A DNA stretch of 64,000 bases from Jiangella aurantiaca (lineage in GTDB: Bacteria > Actinomycetota > Actinomycetes > Jiangellales > Jiangellaceae), in NCBI RefSeq assembly GCF_004349105.1, contig NZ_SMLB01000028.1, positions 1 through 64,000 on the forward strand, read 5' to 3'. Shown one piece after another: positions 8,528 to 17,728 of this stretch (within the stretch, counting starts at the first letter, position 1; every line of letters begins with the position of its first letter). A program made the position numbers and the translations under genes. The notes beneath the pieces were generated by a model that did not search any database, was not told where the DNA came from, and was given only the letters and a program-made list of their open reading frames with translations.

Positions 8528-9829
8528 CTACTTCTCCAGTGCCGTGGTCATCTCGGCCACGAAGCCCTCCGCCGCGGCGTCCGGACTCGCCCGCTCGTAG
8601 AGGACCTCCATGGCGTGGCGGAAGAACGTGTTGTCGAGCGTGCCCGCCCCGGACGGGCTAGCGGGCCGCTGCGGGCCCAGCTCGTCGCTGATCTCGGCGA
8701 CGTAGTCGAGCGCGGCCTTGTCGCTGCCGGACACCTCTGCGGCGATGGCATCGCGGACGTCGGAGTTGGCCGGCACGCCGAGGCTCGTGAGCACGGCCTG
8801 GCCGGCCTCGGTGCTGTTCACCATGAAGTCGATGAAGGCGGTGGCCTCCTCGGCGTTCTCGGAGTCGGCGTTGACCGACCACAGCGAGTCCGGCTTGAAG
8901 AACAGCCCGGCATCGGCCGAGGACCCCGACGTGCTTGGCGGGCGGAGGATGACGATGTCCGCCCCCGACGCCTTGGTGATGGCACCCACCGCGGAGCTCC
9001 AGAACCAGCCCATCGCGTCCTTGTTCGTCGCCACGCCACTTTGTTCGAGCGCCTCGTGCTGCTCGGTGATCAACGACGCCGGCGGCAGGCCGCCGCTCTG
9101 GCCCATCCCCTGGAGGTAGGTCAGGAAGTCGGCGACGTCGGACGGGGCGAAGCCCAGCTCGCCGTCGTCGGTGAACATCTCCTTCCCCTGCTGCCGCAGC
9201 CAGTGCTCGAGCGCGGGACCGAAGTTCGGCGCGTCGGACCCGTACTGCTCGCCACCGCTCTTCTCCGTGATCGTGGCGGCCAGCGTGGCGTACTCGTCCC
9301 AGGTCCAGGTGGTGTCGTCGGGCAGCTCCACGCCCGCGGCCTCGAACAGAGCCGTGTTCGCCAGGATCGTCATGGTGTTCAGGCCGGCGGCGACCCCGTA
9401 CCGGCCGTCGGCGGTGGTGCCCTCGGCCGCGGCGACCTCGCTGAACCTCGAGGTGTCCACGGAGTCGCCGAGCTCGGCCAGGGCGCCGCGTTCGGCGTAC
9501 TCGCCGAGGAACTGGCTGTTGAGCATGATCACGTCCGGCGCGTCGCCGGCGGCGAACTGGGTGGCCAGCTTGTCGAAGTAGCCGGCGAACCCGGTGCACT
9601 CCAGCTGGACGTCGACACCGTCGTTCGCCTGCTCGAACGCCGTGACGGCGGCCTCGACCCGCTGGATGCGCTGGTCGTTGCCGAAGCAGGCGACGCGCAT
9701 CGTGGTGGAACCACCGCCGTCGTCGCCGCTGCCGGTCGTGTCACCGTCGCCGGGCGACATGATGCCGCATGAGCTGGCCAGGACTCCCACGGTGACCAGG
9801 GCAGTGAGCCGCACCATTGCAGACTTCAT
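8528..9829 (-). CDS. Extracellular sugar-binding lipoprotein (CUT1 family 1)
   Basis: 433 residues. Start ATG at 9829 is preceded by a purine-rich GAGAGAGGG ribosome site. A lipoprotein signal peptide ends in the lipobox LASSC (C21), followed by an acidic Gly/Ser/Thr linker; the mature part has the family 1 layout, with the conserved TAFEQANDGVDVQLE region at the front and LNSQFLGEYAERGAL after it. It captures a sugar outside the cell for the two downstream permeases. The gene faces away from the LacI gene at 9950, and the shared 120-base control region carries two copies of a TACTCGT motif, so the regulator probably represses it until an inducer arrives. Confidence 0.93.
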   Translation of the reverse strand: MKSAMVRLTALVTVGVLASSCGIMSPGDGDTTGSGDDGGGSTTMRVACFGNDQRIQRVEAAVTAFEQANDGVDVQLECTGFAGYFDKLATQFAAGDAPDVIMLNSQFLGEYAERGALAELGDSVDTSRFSEVAAAEGTTADGRYGVAAGLNTMTILANTALFEAAGVELPDDTTWTWDEYATLAATITEKSGGEQYGSDAPNFGPALEHWLRQQGKEMFTDDGELGFAPSDVADFLTYLQGMGQSGGLPPASLITEQHEALEQSGVATNKDAMGWFWSSAVGAITKASGADIVILRPPSTSGSSADAGLFFKPDSLWSVNADSENAEEATAFIDFMVNSTEAGQAVLTSLGVPANSDVRDAIAAEVSGSDKAALDYVAEISDELGPQRPASPSGAGTLDNTFFRHAMEVLYERASPDAAAEGFVAEMTTALEK

Positions 9830-9864
9830 CGCGATCCCTCTCTCGACTGGAGGCAGGCGCCACT

Positions 9865-9921
9865 CTACTCGTGGTAGCTGGTCTGTCAATTCTGCACCTC
9901 AAAGCCGGTTACTCGTATCAA
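9865..9921. promoter_or_regulatory. Paired candidate operators for the module A LacI regulator
   Basis: Two copies of a TACTCGT-centred motif lie between the divergent binding-protein and LacI genes: CTACTCGTGGTAG at 9865-9877 and TTACTCGTATCAA at 9909-9921. The same core occurs twice before the first GH16 gene (18708-18798), where one copy is TTACTCGTGTAA. A near-palindrome centred on CG is what LacI-family dimers bind. Binding itself is inferred. Confidence 0.55.
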
Positions 9922-9949
9922 CGACCTGGCCGACGGATATGCTGGCAGC

Positions 9950-10969
9950 ATGTCGACGCGCAAGGTGGTGGTCCGCGAGGACGTGGCCCGGTACGCGAAC
10001 GTGAGCCCGGCAGTCGTGAGCTACGTCCTCAACAAGGGCCCGAAGCGGGTGCGGCCCGAGACCGAGGCCCGGGTTCTCGAGGCGATCAGAGTGCTGGGCT
10101 ACCGCCCCAACGCCGCAGCGCGTGCGCTGAAGCTGCAGTCCCAGGAGATCTTCGGGCTGGTGCTCTCCACGGGCGGCAACGCACTGTTCGTCGAGCTCGC
10201 CAACGCCATCGAGGACGCAGCGAACGCCCTCGGCTTCGCGGTGATCAACACCAACTCGCGCGAATCTGCCGCGAGGGAGCGCGAACACCTGCGCAACCTC
10301 GTCAACCGCCGCGTCGACGGCATCATGCTCGCCAGCGTCGAGGCTCAGCCGGACATCTCTGAGGTGGCCCGTGCCGGCGTACCCGTCCTGCTGCTCGACA
10401 ACGGCGGCTCGATCGAATCGGTGCCCTCGGTCGGCGCCGATCTCGAGGCGGGTGCGTACGACGCGGTGCGCCACCTCATCGACCACGGCCATGAGCGGAT
10501 CGGCATGATCAGCGGCCCGCCCACCGACCTCTCCGACGGCCGGGAGGCCGGCTGGAGCCGTGCGCTGGCGGAGAGCGGGCTGCCCGAAGGTCCGCTGGTG
10601 CCCGCCACGCCGAAGCGATTCGGCGGGTACAAGGCGGCGAAGCGGCTGCTCGCGTCGGGCGACGGTCTCACCGCCCTGTTCACGAGTTGCGACGCGCAAG
10701 GCGTGGGTGCGCTCCGCGCCGTCCACGAGGCCGGCCTGCGAATACCCGACGACATCGCCATCGTCTCCTTCGACGGCTCCACCGAGGCGGAGTTCACGTG
10801 GCCGGGTCTGAGCACGATGCGGCAGCCGGTCGAACAGATGGCCGAGGACGCCGTCGCTGAGTTGCTCGCCCTCAGAGACGGCGGCCGCGCGCCCACGCAT
10901 CGCACGTACCCGACCACGCTGCAGGCCCGCGGTTCGTGCGGCTGTGTCGACAAGGATCCGCTGTCGTGA
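9950..10969 (+). CDS. LacI-family transcriptional regulator, module A
   Basis: 339 residues. The N-terminal helix-turn-helix (about residues 8-30) reads VREDVARYANVSPAVVSYVLN, followed by the hinge region RPNAAARALK, and then a periplasmic-binding-protein-like ligand domain from VLSTGGNALFVELANAIEDA to the end. Such proteins usually repress sugar genes and are released by the imported sugar. It is the only + strand gene between two minus-strand operons; it is divergent from the CUT1 operon and converges with the glycosidase at 10988 with 18 bases between. Candidate operators are at 9865-9921 and 18708-18798. The ATG at 9950 has only a weak ribosome site. Confidence 0.93.
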   Translation: MSTRKVVVREDVARYANVSPAVVSYVLNKGPKRVRPETEARVLEAIRVLGYRPNAAARALKLQSQEIFGLVLSTGGNALFVELANAIEDAANALGFAVINTNSRESAAREREHLRNLVNRRVDGIMLASVEAQPDISEVARAGVPVLLLDNGGSIESVPSVGADLEAGAYDAVRHLIDHGHERIGMISGPPTDLSDGREAGWSRALAESGLPEGPLVPATPKRFGGYKAAKRLLASGDGLTALFTSCDAQGVGALRAVHEAGLRIPDDIAIVSFDGSTEAEFTWPGLSTMRQPVEQMAEDAVAELLALRDGGRAPTHRTYPTTLQARGSCGCVDKDPLS

Positions 10970-10987
10970 CCTCGTTCGCGCCCGCCG

Positions 10988-12178
10988 TCAGCCGGACGCG
11001 TCGTCGCAGTACGTCTCGTACATGGTCGTCGCCAGGAAGTTCCAGTTGAGAAAGCCCGGGCCGTGGATGCCGCGGCCGCTGTCCGGGTCGTAGTACTCGT
11101 GCAGCGTCCCGGTCCGCTCCAAGTCGCCGGCGAGCATCGCCAGCGTCCCCTCGACGATGCGCCGCGCGTGTGAGGTGTAGCCGTACCTCAGCAGGCCGGC
11201 GAACGCGATGTAGTTGGCGACCACCCACACCGGTCCTTGCCAATTCGACGGGTTGGCCGTGGCGGTGACGTTGTAGAGCGGCTCGCGGCGCGACAGCGTA
11301 CGGATACCGAAGTCGCAGAAGAGCTCGCAGCCCTCGACCAACGCCGCCGCCTGATCCGGTGCGGCGACTCCCGCCCACAGCGCGTAGAAGCCGACCCAGG
11401 AGCGATAACGCAGCGGGACGAGCCACTCGGCGCGTTGCGTCGTCCCGGGCGGCGTGCTGGTCAAGGTGTCGGCATGGCAGAAGTCCGTCATGACGGGGTC
11501 CCACAGGAGGCGCCGCACCCGCTCGGCCAGTTGCTCCTGCCGCTCGCCATAGTGAGGCGCACGCACGGGGTCGCCCGCCAGGGCGTGCAGGTGCGCGAGC
11601 GCGCCGTACTCGGCGACCATCAGGCAGTTGAGATCCACGCCGGCGGTCGCGTCCAGCGGGCGGCCGTAGACGGCGGGATGATTGTCAGCGCCGCTGCCCC
11701 GGTGGCTGCGCCAGCGGAACAGGCCGGAGGCGTGCCGCTGGGTCTCCTCCCAGTGCGCGACATGCCGGCGCAGACCGGGCAAGGCCTCCCCCGCCCATGC
11801 CGCCGGATCCGATGACAGCAGCGCCAGCTGGGCGAGCACCGGCTTGGCCGGGTTCATCGGCGCGTCCGGCCCCCTCGGGCCATGGGCGTCCGCGCCGTCC
11901 ACGCCGATCACGTACGGGATCGAGCCGTCAGCGCGCTGGTGGTCGAGGAAGTTCAGCACGCAGCCACGGACCACAGTGGTGTCGTCCAGATGCGGCGTCA
12001 GGGCGAGCAGCGTGAAGTACGCGTCCCAGTCCCACAGCTGCCCGCGGTAGACCGACGCGGGATCCACGTACGACCGGCGCAGCGCGCCCTCCGGCGGGCG
12101 TGCCACCCGCCCGCGTTCGGCGCCGAGGTAGTCCTCGACCACCCGGTACGCCGCTTCCGTCCGCGGGTCGAGGCTCAC
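10988..12178 (-). CDS. (alpha/alpha)6-barrel glycosidase, MGH1/GH63-like, intracellular
   Basis: 396 residues with a GTG start at 12178 that overlaps the preceding sulfatase stop (GTGA). No signal peptide. Motifs typical of MGH1/GH63 and trehalase-like (alpha/alpha)6 glycosidases are visible: GQLWDWDAYFTLLAL near residue 46, the repeat-helix segment DGSIPYVIG, GVDLNCLMVAEYGALAHL in the middle, and NPSNWQGPVWVVANY near the end. These enzymes remove terminal sugars from oligosaccharides by inversion. Its place at the 3' end of a sulfatase/GH16 operon suggests exo-cleavage of imported oligosaccharides. The exact linkage cannot be read off. Confidence 0.8.
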   Translation of the reverse strand: MSLDPRTEAAYRVVEDYLGAERGRVARPPEGALRRSYVDPASVYRGQLWDWDAYFTLLALTPHLDDTTVVRGCVLNFLDHQRADGSIPYVIGVDGADAHGPRGPDAPMNPAKPVLAQLALLSSDPAAWAGEALPGLRRHVAHWEETQRHASGLFRWRSHRGSGADNHPAVYGRPLDATAGVDLNCLMVAEYGALAHLHALAGDPVRAPHYGERQEQLAERVRRLLWDPVMTDFCHADTLTSTPPGTTQRAEWLVPLRYRSWVGFYALWAGVAAPDQAAALVEGCELFCDFGIRTLSRREPLYNVTATANPSNWQGPVWVVANYIAFAGLLRYGYTSHARRIVEGTLAMLAGDLERTGTLHEYYDPDSGRGIHGPGFLNWNFLATTMYETYCDDASG

Positions 12179-13578
12179 GCCTGACTCCGGTGCGGCGCGT
12201 CACCGACCGCGGCCTGCTGGCGGGCGAGCTCGTCGGTCAGCTCCGTGCGGATCTGCCGGTAGGCCGGGTCGTGCCAGACATTGACCAGCTCGTCCGGGTC
12301 GTTGGCCAGGTCGAAGAGCTCCCAGCATTGCGCCGCCGCGCTGGTGCCGGTGCCCGGCAGCGCCATGCCGTCGTTGTAGAAGTACACGAGCTTGTAGCGC
12401 TCGGTGCGGATGCCGTAATGGGCCCAGATGCCGTGCGCCGGATCGTCGTGCTGCCAGTAGCGGTAGTAGATCGCGGCGCGCGGCGGTGTGGCGTCTCGTC
12501 CCGACACCAGCGGGCGCAGACTCACACCCTGCATGCGTGAGGGCGCCTCGACGCCCGCCCAGTCGAGGAACGTCTGCGCGAAGTCGACGTTGGAGACGAG
12601 GTCGCGGCACACCGTCCCCGGTGAGATCTCCCGCGGATACCGCATGAGCAGCGGCATGCGCAGCGAGTGCTCGTAGATGAACCGCTTGTCGAACCAGCCG
12701 TGATCGCCGAGGAAGAAGCCCTGGTCGGAGGTGTAGACGACGACGGTGTCGTCGGCCAGGCCGGTGTCGTCGAGGCAGTCGAGGACGCGCCCCACGCTCT
12801 CGTCGACCGCGGCGACGCAGCGCAGGTAGTCGGTGATGAACCGCTGGTACTGCCACGACGTGCGCGCCGCGTCGTCGAGCCCGGCCGGGACGTCCTGCTT
12901 GAGGTCTCGAGGGTTGAGGTGCTCGCCGATCCGCATCCGCGCCGCCGCGGCCGCACCGCAGCGGGTGGCGTAGTCGTCCCGGAACGTCGCCGGCTCCGGG
13001 AACTCCTCGCCCTGGTAGAGGTCGCGATGCCGTTCGGCCGGGATCCAGGTGCGATGCGGTGCCTTGTGGTGCAGCAGCAGGCAGAACGGGCGGTCGCGGT
13101 CGATCGACCGCAGCCAGTCCACGCTCAGGTCCGTCAGGATGTCGGTGACGTAGCCGGCGTGGTGCTCGTCGCCGCGCGGCGTCCGGAGCACCGGATTGTC
13201 GTACTCACCCTGGCCATAGAGCACCCGCCACTCGTCGAATCCCTGCGGATCGCGGCCGGAACCCGCGCCGAGATGCCACTTGCCGAACAACGCCGTCTGA
13301 TATCCGGCATCGTGCAGCAGCGCCGGGAACGTCGGCTGTCCCGCATCGAACGGGCTCGCCATCGCCATCACGCCGTTCACGTGGTTGTGGGTGCCGGTGA
13401 GGATGACCGCCCGGCTGGGTGCACAGATGGCGTTGGTGCAGAAGCTGTTGTCGAACCGCATGCCCTCCTCGGCGACTCGGTCCAGCTGGGGCGTCCGGTT
13501 CAGGGCGCCGCCGTATGCGCTGATCGCGTGGGCCGCGTGGTCGTCGGACATGACGAAGACGATGTTCGGCCGCTTCAC
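12175..13578 (-). CDS. Sulfatase, cytoplasmic
   Basis: 467 residues from the GTG at 13578 (VKRPNIVFVMSDDHA), 16 bases after the previous sulfatase. Catalytic Cys C52 sits in CAPSR, with the metal Asp pair at SDDH and a later LFGKWHLGAG motif with the Lys/His active-site residues. The second metal site appears as VVVYTSDQGFFLGDHGW, where a Gln stands between Asp and Gly instead of the common Asn or His. No signal peptide. It removes sulfate esters, probably from imported oligosaccharides. A formylglycine-generating enzyme is required and is not encoded in this window. Confidence 0.92.
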   Translation of the reverse strand: MKRPNIVFVMSDDHAAHAISAYGGALNRTPQLDRVAEEGMRFDNSFCTNAICAPSRAVILTGTHNHVNGVMAMASPFDAGQPTFPALLHDAGYQTALFGKWHLGAGSGRDPQGFDEWRVLYGQGEYDNPVLRTPRGDEHHAGYVTDILTDLSVDWLRSIDRDRPFCLLLHHKAPHRTWIPAERHRDLYQGEEFPEPATFRDDYATRCGAAAAARMRIGEHLNPRDLKQDVPAGLDDAARTSWQYQRFITDYLRCVAAVDESVGRVLDCLDDTGLADDTVVVYTSDQGFFLGDHGWFDKRFIYEHSLRMPLLMRYPREISPGTVCRDLVSNVDFAQTFLDWAGVEAPSRMQGVSLRPLVSGRDATPPRAAIYYRYWQHDDPAHGIWAHYGIRTERYKLVYFYNDGMALPGTGTSAAAQCWELFDLANDPDELVNVWHDPAYRQIRTELTDELARQQAAVGDAPHRSQA

Positions 13579-13594
13579 TGGCGCTCGACCCTCC

Positions 13595-15100
13595 TCAGGC
13601 AACGGCGATCCGTTCGAAGGTGCTCGCCTCACGGCGGATCTCGGCGTTGAGGAAGCGGTGCATGACCTCCGCCCGCAGGTCGGCGTGCGCTGGGTCGTCG
13701 AACAGGTTGCTCCGCTCACCCGGATCGGCCTGGAGGTCGAACAGTTCGCCGACCGGCTGGTCGCGGTACAGCGTCATCTTGTACCGCTCGTCGACGTACG
13801 TGCGAATGTGCACAGCCGTGGGCTGGTGACGGTTCTCGACCAGCACGTGGTCGCGAACCCGCCGCTCGGTGCCGGACCAGACGCCGAGCTGGTTCACGCC
13901 CTGCATGTCGCCGGGAACGGGTAGGTCCGCCGCGTGCAGGAACGTGGGCGCGAGATCGACCAGGCTCTGCAGCGCGCTCACCCGGCGACCGGTGGGTATC
14001 CGGCCGGGGAAGCGCGCCAGCATCGGGATCCGGATGAGGTCCTCGTAATGGAAGGGTCCCTTTGCGGTGAGGCCGTGCTGGCCGAGGAAGTGGCCGTGGT
14101 CGGTGGTGAAGACGACCAACGTCTCCCCGGCCAGCCCTCGTTCATCGAGGTAGGCCAGCAGCCGGCCGATCCCGGCGTCCACCAGGCTGATCATGCCGTA
14201 GTAGACCGCCAGGTCGCGTCGCAGCCGGTCGGGTGCCACGAGATGGCTGACGAAGCCGTGGTTCGCGTGCTCGGTCTCCTGCCACGCCGAGAAGTCCGGA
14301 TCGGCCAGCTGGGTGAGCCGGAACCACTCGGGCATCGCCTCGAGCTCGCCGTCTGCCGGCTCGCCGGGTTCGACGTCCGCCGGGTCGTACATCGACGCCC
14401 ACGGCTCCGGGACGAGGTACGGCGGGTGGGGATCCTGGAAGCTCGCCCACGTGAAGAACGGCCGGCCGGCCGCCATGGCGTGGTCCATGGCCGCGACCGT
14501 ACGCTCGGCCACGAAATGCGTGTAGTGGAAGGCCTCGGGCAGGTCCCACGCATGCTCGTGCGGCCGGTCGCCGGGGCCGCCCTGGAAGTAGCGGCGCCAG
14601 TCGGCCAGGCCCTGCCGCTCCATCCACAACGCGTAGTGCTGGCCGGCCCATCGCTCGTCGGCGTGGTTGCGGGCGAGCTCGATGTGCTGGAAGCCGAAGT
14701 ACGGGCCGTGGAAGCCGGCCCAGAACTCCAGGTCGCGCAACAGGTCGGCACGTTCCAGCGACGGCTGCTCGGGTGTTGCGGCGAGCGGCTCGAAGTGGGC
14801 CTTGCCGATCAACGACGTCGCATACCCGGCCGCGCCGAGCAGCTCACCGATGGTGCGTGACCCGTCGTCGAGCCGGGTGCCGAGCGTCCAGCAGCCGTGG
14901 GCGGACGGGTACCGGCCCGTGATCAGCGAGGACCGCGACGGCGAACACAACGGGTTGGGACAGTAGGCACGATCGAACCGTGCGCCCTCGCCCGCCAGGC
15001 GGTCGAGATGCGGCGTCTGGAGCACGGTGGTGCGATGGCCGAGGGCCTCGTGATGGTGCTGGTCCGTCGTGATCAGCAGGATGTTCGGTGTGTCGGTCAC
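13595..15100 (-). CDS. Sulfatase, cytoplasmic
   Basis: 501 residues from GTG at 15100 (VTDTPNILLITTDQHHHEAL), overlapping the glycosidase stop by 4 bases. The formylglycine Cys is C52 in CSPSR followed by SSLITGRYPSAHG. Other sulfatase elements: SLIGKAHFEPL with the Lys/His pair and VVFTTDHGHFLGQHGLTAKG near the C-terminal part, and LFDLQADPGERSNLFDD at the end. The TTDQH start is shared by a group of sulfatases from glycan-degrading bacteria. No signal peptide. It differs clearly from the other two module A sulfatases, suggesting a different sulfate position. Confidence 0.92.
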   Translation of the reverse strand: MTDTPNILLITTDQHHHEALGHRTTVLQTPHLDRLAGEGARFDRAYCPNPLCSPSRSSLITGRYPSAHGCWTLGTRLDDGSRTIGELLGAAGYATSLIGKAHFEPLAATPEQPSLERADLLRDLEFWAGFHGPYFGFQHIELARNHADERWAGQHYALWMERQGLADWRRYFQGGPGDRPHEHAWDLPEAFHYTHFVAERTVAAMDHAMAAGRPFFTWASFQDPHPPYLVPEPWASMYDPADVEPGEPADGELEAMPEWFRLTQLADPDFSAWQETEHANHGFVSHLVAPDRLRRDLAVYYGMISLVDAGIGRLLAYLDERGLAGETLVVFTTDHGHFLGQHGLTAKGPFHYEDLIRIPMLARFPGRIPTGRRVSALQSLVDLAPTFLHAADLPVPGDMQGVNQLGVWSGTERRVRDHVLVENRHQPTAVHIRTYVDERYKMTLYRDQPVGELFDLQADPGERSNLFDDPAHADLRAEVMHRFLNAEIRREASTFERIAVA

Positions 15101-16701
15101 CTGGCTCCCCGTGGGTGCAGAACGGCCTTGACGTTGCCGCGGACGTACAGCGGGTCGCCGGACAGGGTCAGCGACACCGCACCCCGGTACGGGGTGATCG
15201 TGCGGGTCACGCCCATCGTGTCGGTCACCTGCAGCGGCCTGGGGGTCATCAGCCTGACCTCGGTGCCGGCCTCCGGCGCCCACATCGCCCGCACCGCGGT
15301 GACCCCGTCGCTGAAGCGATGGCTGTGCACACCGCCGGGCACCCGATCCGCACCGTCGTACGGCAGTCCGGAGAGCTGCGCGGTCATGACCGCGTAGGCG
15401 ACGTACGACGGCTTCGGTGTGTAGTCGCCCTGCGGGTCACCGGGACGCCGGAGCAGGCCGAACGGGCCGCTGTTGTGATCCATGAAGTTGTACCAGTAGT
15501 ACCGCGCCACGCCCTCGGAGAACGCCAGGACGTAGGACCGCGGCAGGTACTGGGCCTGCGCCCGTTCCGTCGTGTGCTCGGATCTGTCGTTCGTCGGCCA
15601 GCCCAGCTCGCTGAACCAGATCGGCGCGTCGGCGGCGCCGTTCTCGTCCATCACCCGGCGGAGGTCGGCGATGTCGGCGGGCAGCGTCTCCGGCGTGCAG
15701 CACGCCCGGTACGGGTGCACGGAGACGACGTCGAGCGCCTCCGCTCCACCGGCGCGAAGGTACTCCGCCAGCCACGGCAGGCCTTCGGCGAAGTCCTGCG
15801 TCTTCGCCAGCAGCTCGGGCGCGACGACCTCGACGTCGGGGCGCACCTCCTGCACGGCGTCGGACACCACCTGGGCGAGCGCCGCGTGGTAGTCCGGACG
15901 GGCGTCGGCGAGACCGTCGCCCCGATCACCGAACTTGGGGGTGTTCGGCTCGTTGTACACGCCGATGCTGCGGATCTGGTCGCCGTAGTGCGCCAGCACC
16001 TCCTGCACGAACCGGGCGAAGGCCTGCCGCCCCTCGTCGGTGTACGGCGTGGCGCCGCCGTCGTGGTGCGGGCTGTACAGGCCGAAGTTGAGAAGCGGCT
16101 CGACGGACGCTTCGCCCAATTCCTCCATGAACGTCTCGAACCGGCCGTTCTCGACGGTGAAGTCGTAGGTTCCCGGCGCGGTCTCGATGAGCTGCCACTG
16201 TTGCGCGTCGCGGACGGTCTGGACGCCGATGTTCGTGAGCAGCGGCACGAGGATCTCGGGATCCCATCCGTGCGCGAAGTGCGTCTGCGCCCCGAACCGG
16301 AGGTCGTCGGTCGCCGATCGATCCGCCTCCGGCAGCACCGCGAAGGATGTCTCGGCCGCACCGCCGCCGTCTGCCGCAGTGACGTGCAGCTCGTAGTACC
16401 CGACGGCATCGACGGGTACCTGCAGCAGCGCCCGGCCGTCGGTCACCGGCGTCGTTCCCACCGCGGTCTCGTCGCCCCAGTAGTCGTGGACGGTCCACGA
16501 GACGGAGGACGCCGGCGTCGACACCTCGAAGCTGGGCGTGGCACCGGTGGCGAAGATATTGCCCGGGCTGGTCTGGCCGAGGGCCACCGTCGTCGGCTGA
16601 GCGACGGCCACCCCCGGCAGCGCCGTGGCCAGTAACGCCAGCGCTGCGAAGCCGAGCGACAGTCGGCCGGTTCTCGGGACTCGTGTCATCCGCCGCCCCA
16701 T
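15097..16701 (-). CDS. Secreted clan GH-A glycoside hydrolase (GH39/GH5-like)
   Basis: 534 residues. A signal peptide (basic start, hydrophobic core FAALALLATALPG, AVA-Q cleavage near residue 34) shows export. An immunoglobulin-like beta domain (about residues 40-125) precedes a TIM barrel. In the barrel the acid/base candidate is E251 in GVYNEPNTP and the nucleophile candidate is E365 in IWFSELGWPT, the two glutamates expected of clan GH-A. The layout resembles GH39-type exo-glycosidases, but the family is not certain. The ATG at 16701 overlaps the preceding GH16 stop as TGATG; a second ATG at 16689 is also possible. Confidence 0.82.
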   Translation of the reverse strand: MGRRMTRVPRTGRLSLGFAALALLATALPGVAVAQPTTVALGQTSPGNIFATGATPSFEVSTPASSVSWTVHDYWGDETAVGTTPVTDGRALLQVPVDAVGYYELHVTAADGGGAAETSFAVLPEADRSATDDLRFGAQTHFAHGWDPEILVPLLTNIGVQTVRDAQQWQLIETAPGTYDFTVENGRFETFMEELGEASVEPLLNFGLYSPHHDGGATPYTDEGRQAFARFVQEVLAHYGDQIRSIGVYNEPNTPKFGDRGDGLADARPDYHAALAQVVSDAVQEVRPDVEVVAPELLAKTQDFAEGLPWLAEYLRAGGAEALDVVSVHPYRACCTPETLPADIADLRRVMDENGAADAPIWFSELGWPTNDRSEHTTERAQAQYLPRSYVLAFSEGVARYYWYNFMDHNSGPFGLLRRPGDPQGDYTPKPSYVAYAVMTAQLSGLPYDGADRVPGGVHSHRFSDGVTAVRAMWAPEAGTEVRLMTPRPLQVTDTMGVTRTITPYRGAVSLTLSGDPLYVRGNVKAVLHPRGAR

Positions 16702-17717
16702 CAGTGGTACGTCCGAACCCAGTCGTGCTCGGCGACCTTGGGGAAGCCGAGGCCGGGCCCGCCGGGCGGGTTGCCCTGGGTGCTGAGCACGAGGTGCCGG
16801 CCCTCGGTGATGAACGGCGAGTCGGCGGGAAGTTCCTTGGTCCACGTGGGGCGGCCGTCGAAGTAGAACGTGAGCAGGCCCACCGGATGTCCGTCGATCT
16901 CGACGATCTCGCGCCGCACGCCGTAGGTGTGCATGGCCTCGGTCAGGACGCCGGCGCCCAGCGGATCGGTGCGGCACTCGTCGATCGCTCCCTCAGGATC
17001 CGTGGTCTTGTCCTCGCGCCCCGTCCGGCAGTTGTCCACCGCCGTGTGCTCGGTGGGGATCGGCGGCTCCGGTGGCGGCGGAGACTCCCAGGTGTGCAGG
17101 GCCATGTGCATCTCGTCGGCCCAGAAGAACTCCTGGATGTCGAGCTCGGGGTTGGGGTTGGTGTCGTAGCTCGGTGGGCGGGTCGCCATCCAGACGGCGC
17201 TGAAGACGTTCTGGTCCCACGCGGTGTGGCTCGCGACGTTCGCGGCGAACCCCTTGGTGCGGACCTCGACGCAGCTCGCCCGGCCTGGTGTCGCTCCGGG
17301 CACGTCGAACGTCGACTCGACACCTCCGGCCGGGTAGTCCAGGCTGCCGTCGCCGTCAACGTCCTCGGGCTCGTCGACGATCCACAGGCTCAGCGTTCCG
17401 TCGTCCACCGTCACCATGTCGGTCCGGTAGAACAGCTCGCCGGACCGCCGGCCCGGCGTTCCCGTCGTCAGCGACGTGTCGTAGTAGTCGTAGGCGCGCC
17501 ACTTGGGGCCGAGCCGCCGGTCGAACTCGTCGCTGGCCCTGCTCACGGGCTTGAGCCCGGTATTGCACAGGGTCGGCACCTGAGGGGCGGCGGCCGGCTG
17601 CGGGGTGTCCTGGCCCGGCTCCGGATCCGAGACACCGAGTGCGGTGTTCGCCGCCACCGCGCCGCTCGCCACGACCACCGAGAGGACAGCTCGGCGGAGT
17701 CCTGCGCGTCCGATCAT
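16701..17717 (-). CDS. Secreted GH16 family endo-glycosidase (copy 1 of a tandem pair)
   Basis: 338 residues with an N-terminal signal peptide (VLSVVVASGAVAANTALG core). The GH16 catalytic motif ExDxxE is present as ELDIQE: nucleophile E191, helper D193 and acid/base E196, followed by a Trp. The beta-jelly-roll pattern runs from ASDEFD near residue 62 to the C-terminus. GH16 enzymes cut beta-linked galactans or glucans; the family includes carrageenases, agarases, porphyranases and laminarinases, and I cannot choose among them. It is very similar to the next gene upstream, 17729-18667, with long stretches almost unchanged, so the pair arose by duplication. Confidence 0.88.
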   Translation of the reverse strand: MIGRAGLRRAVLSVVVASGAVAANTALGVSDPEPGQDTPQPAAAPQVPTLCNTGLKPVSRASDEFDRRLGPKWRAYDYYDTSLTTGTPGRRSGELFYRTDMVTVDDGTLSLWIVDEPEDVDGDGSLDYPAGGVESTFDVPGATPGRASCVEVRTKGFAANVASHTAWDQNVFSAVWMATRPPSYDTNPNPELDIQEFFWADEMHMALHTWESPPPPEPPIPTEHTAVDNCRTGREDKTTDPEGAIDECRTDPLGAGVLTEAMHTYGVRREIVEIDGHPVGLLTFYFDGRPTWTKELPADSPFITEGRHLVLSTQGNPPGGPGLGFPKVAEHDWVRTYH

Positions 17718-17728
17718 GATCGCCTCCG

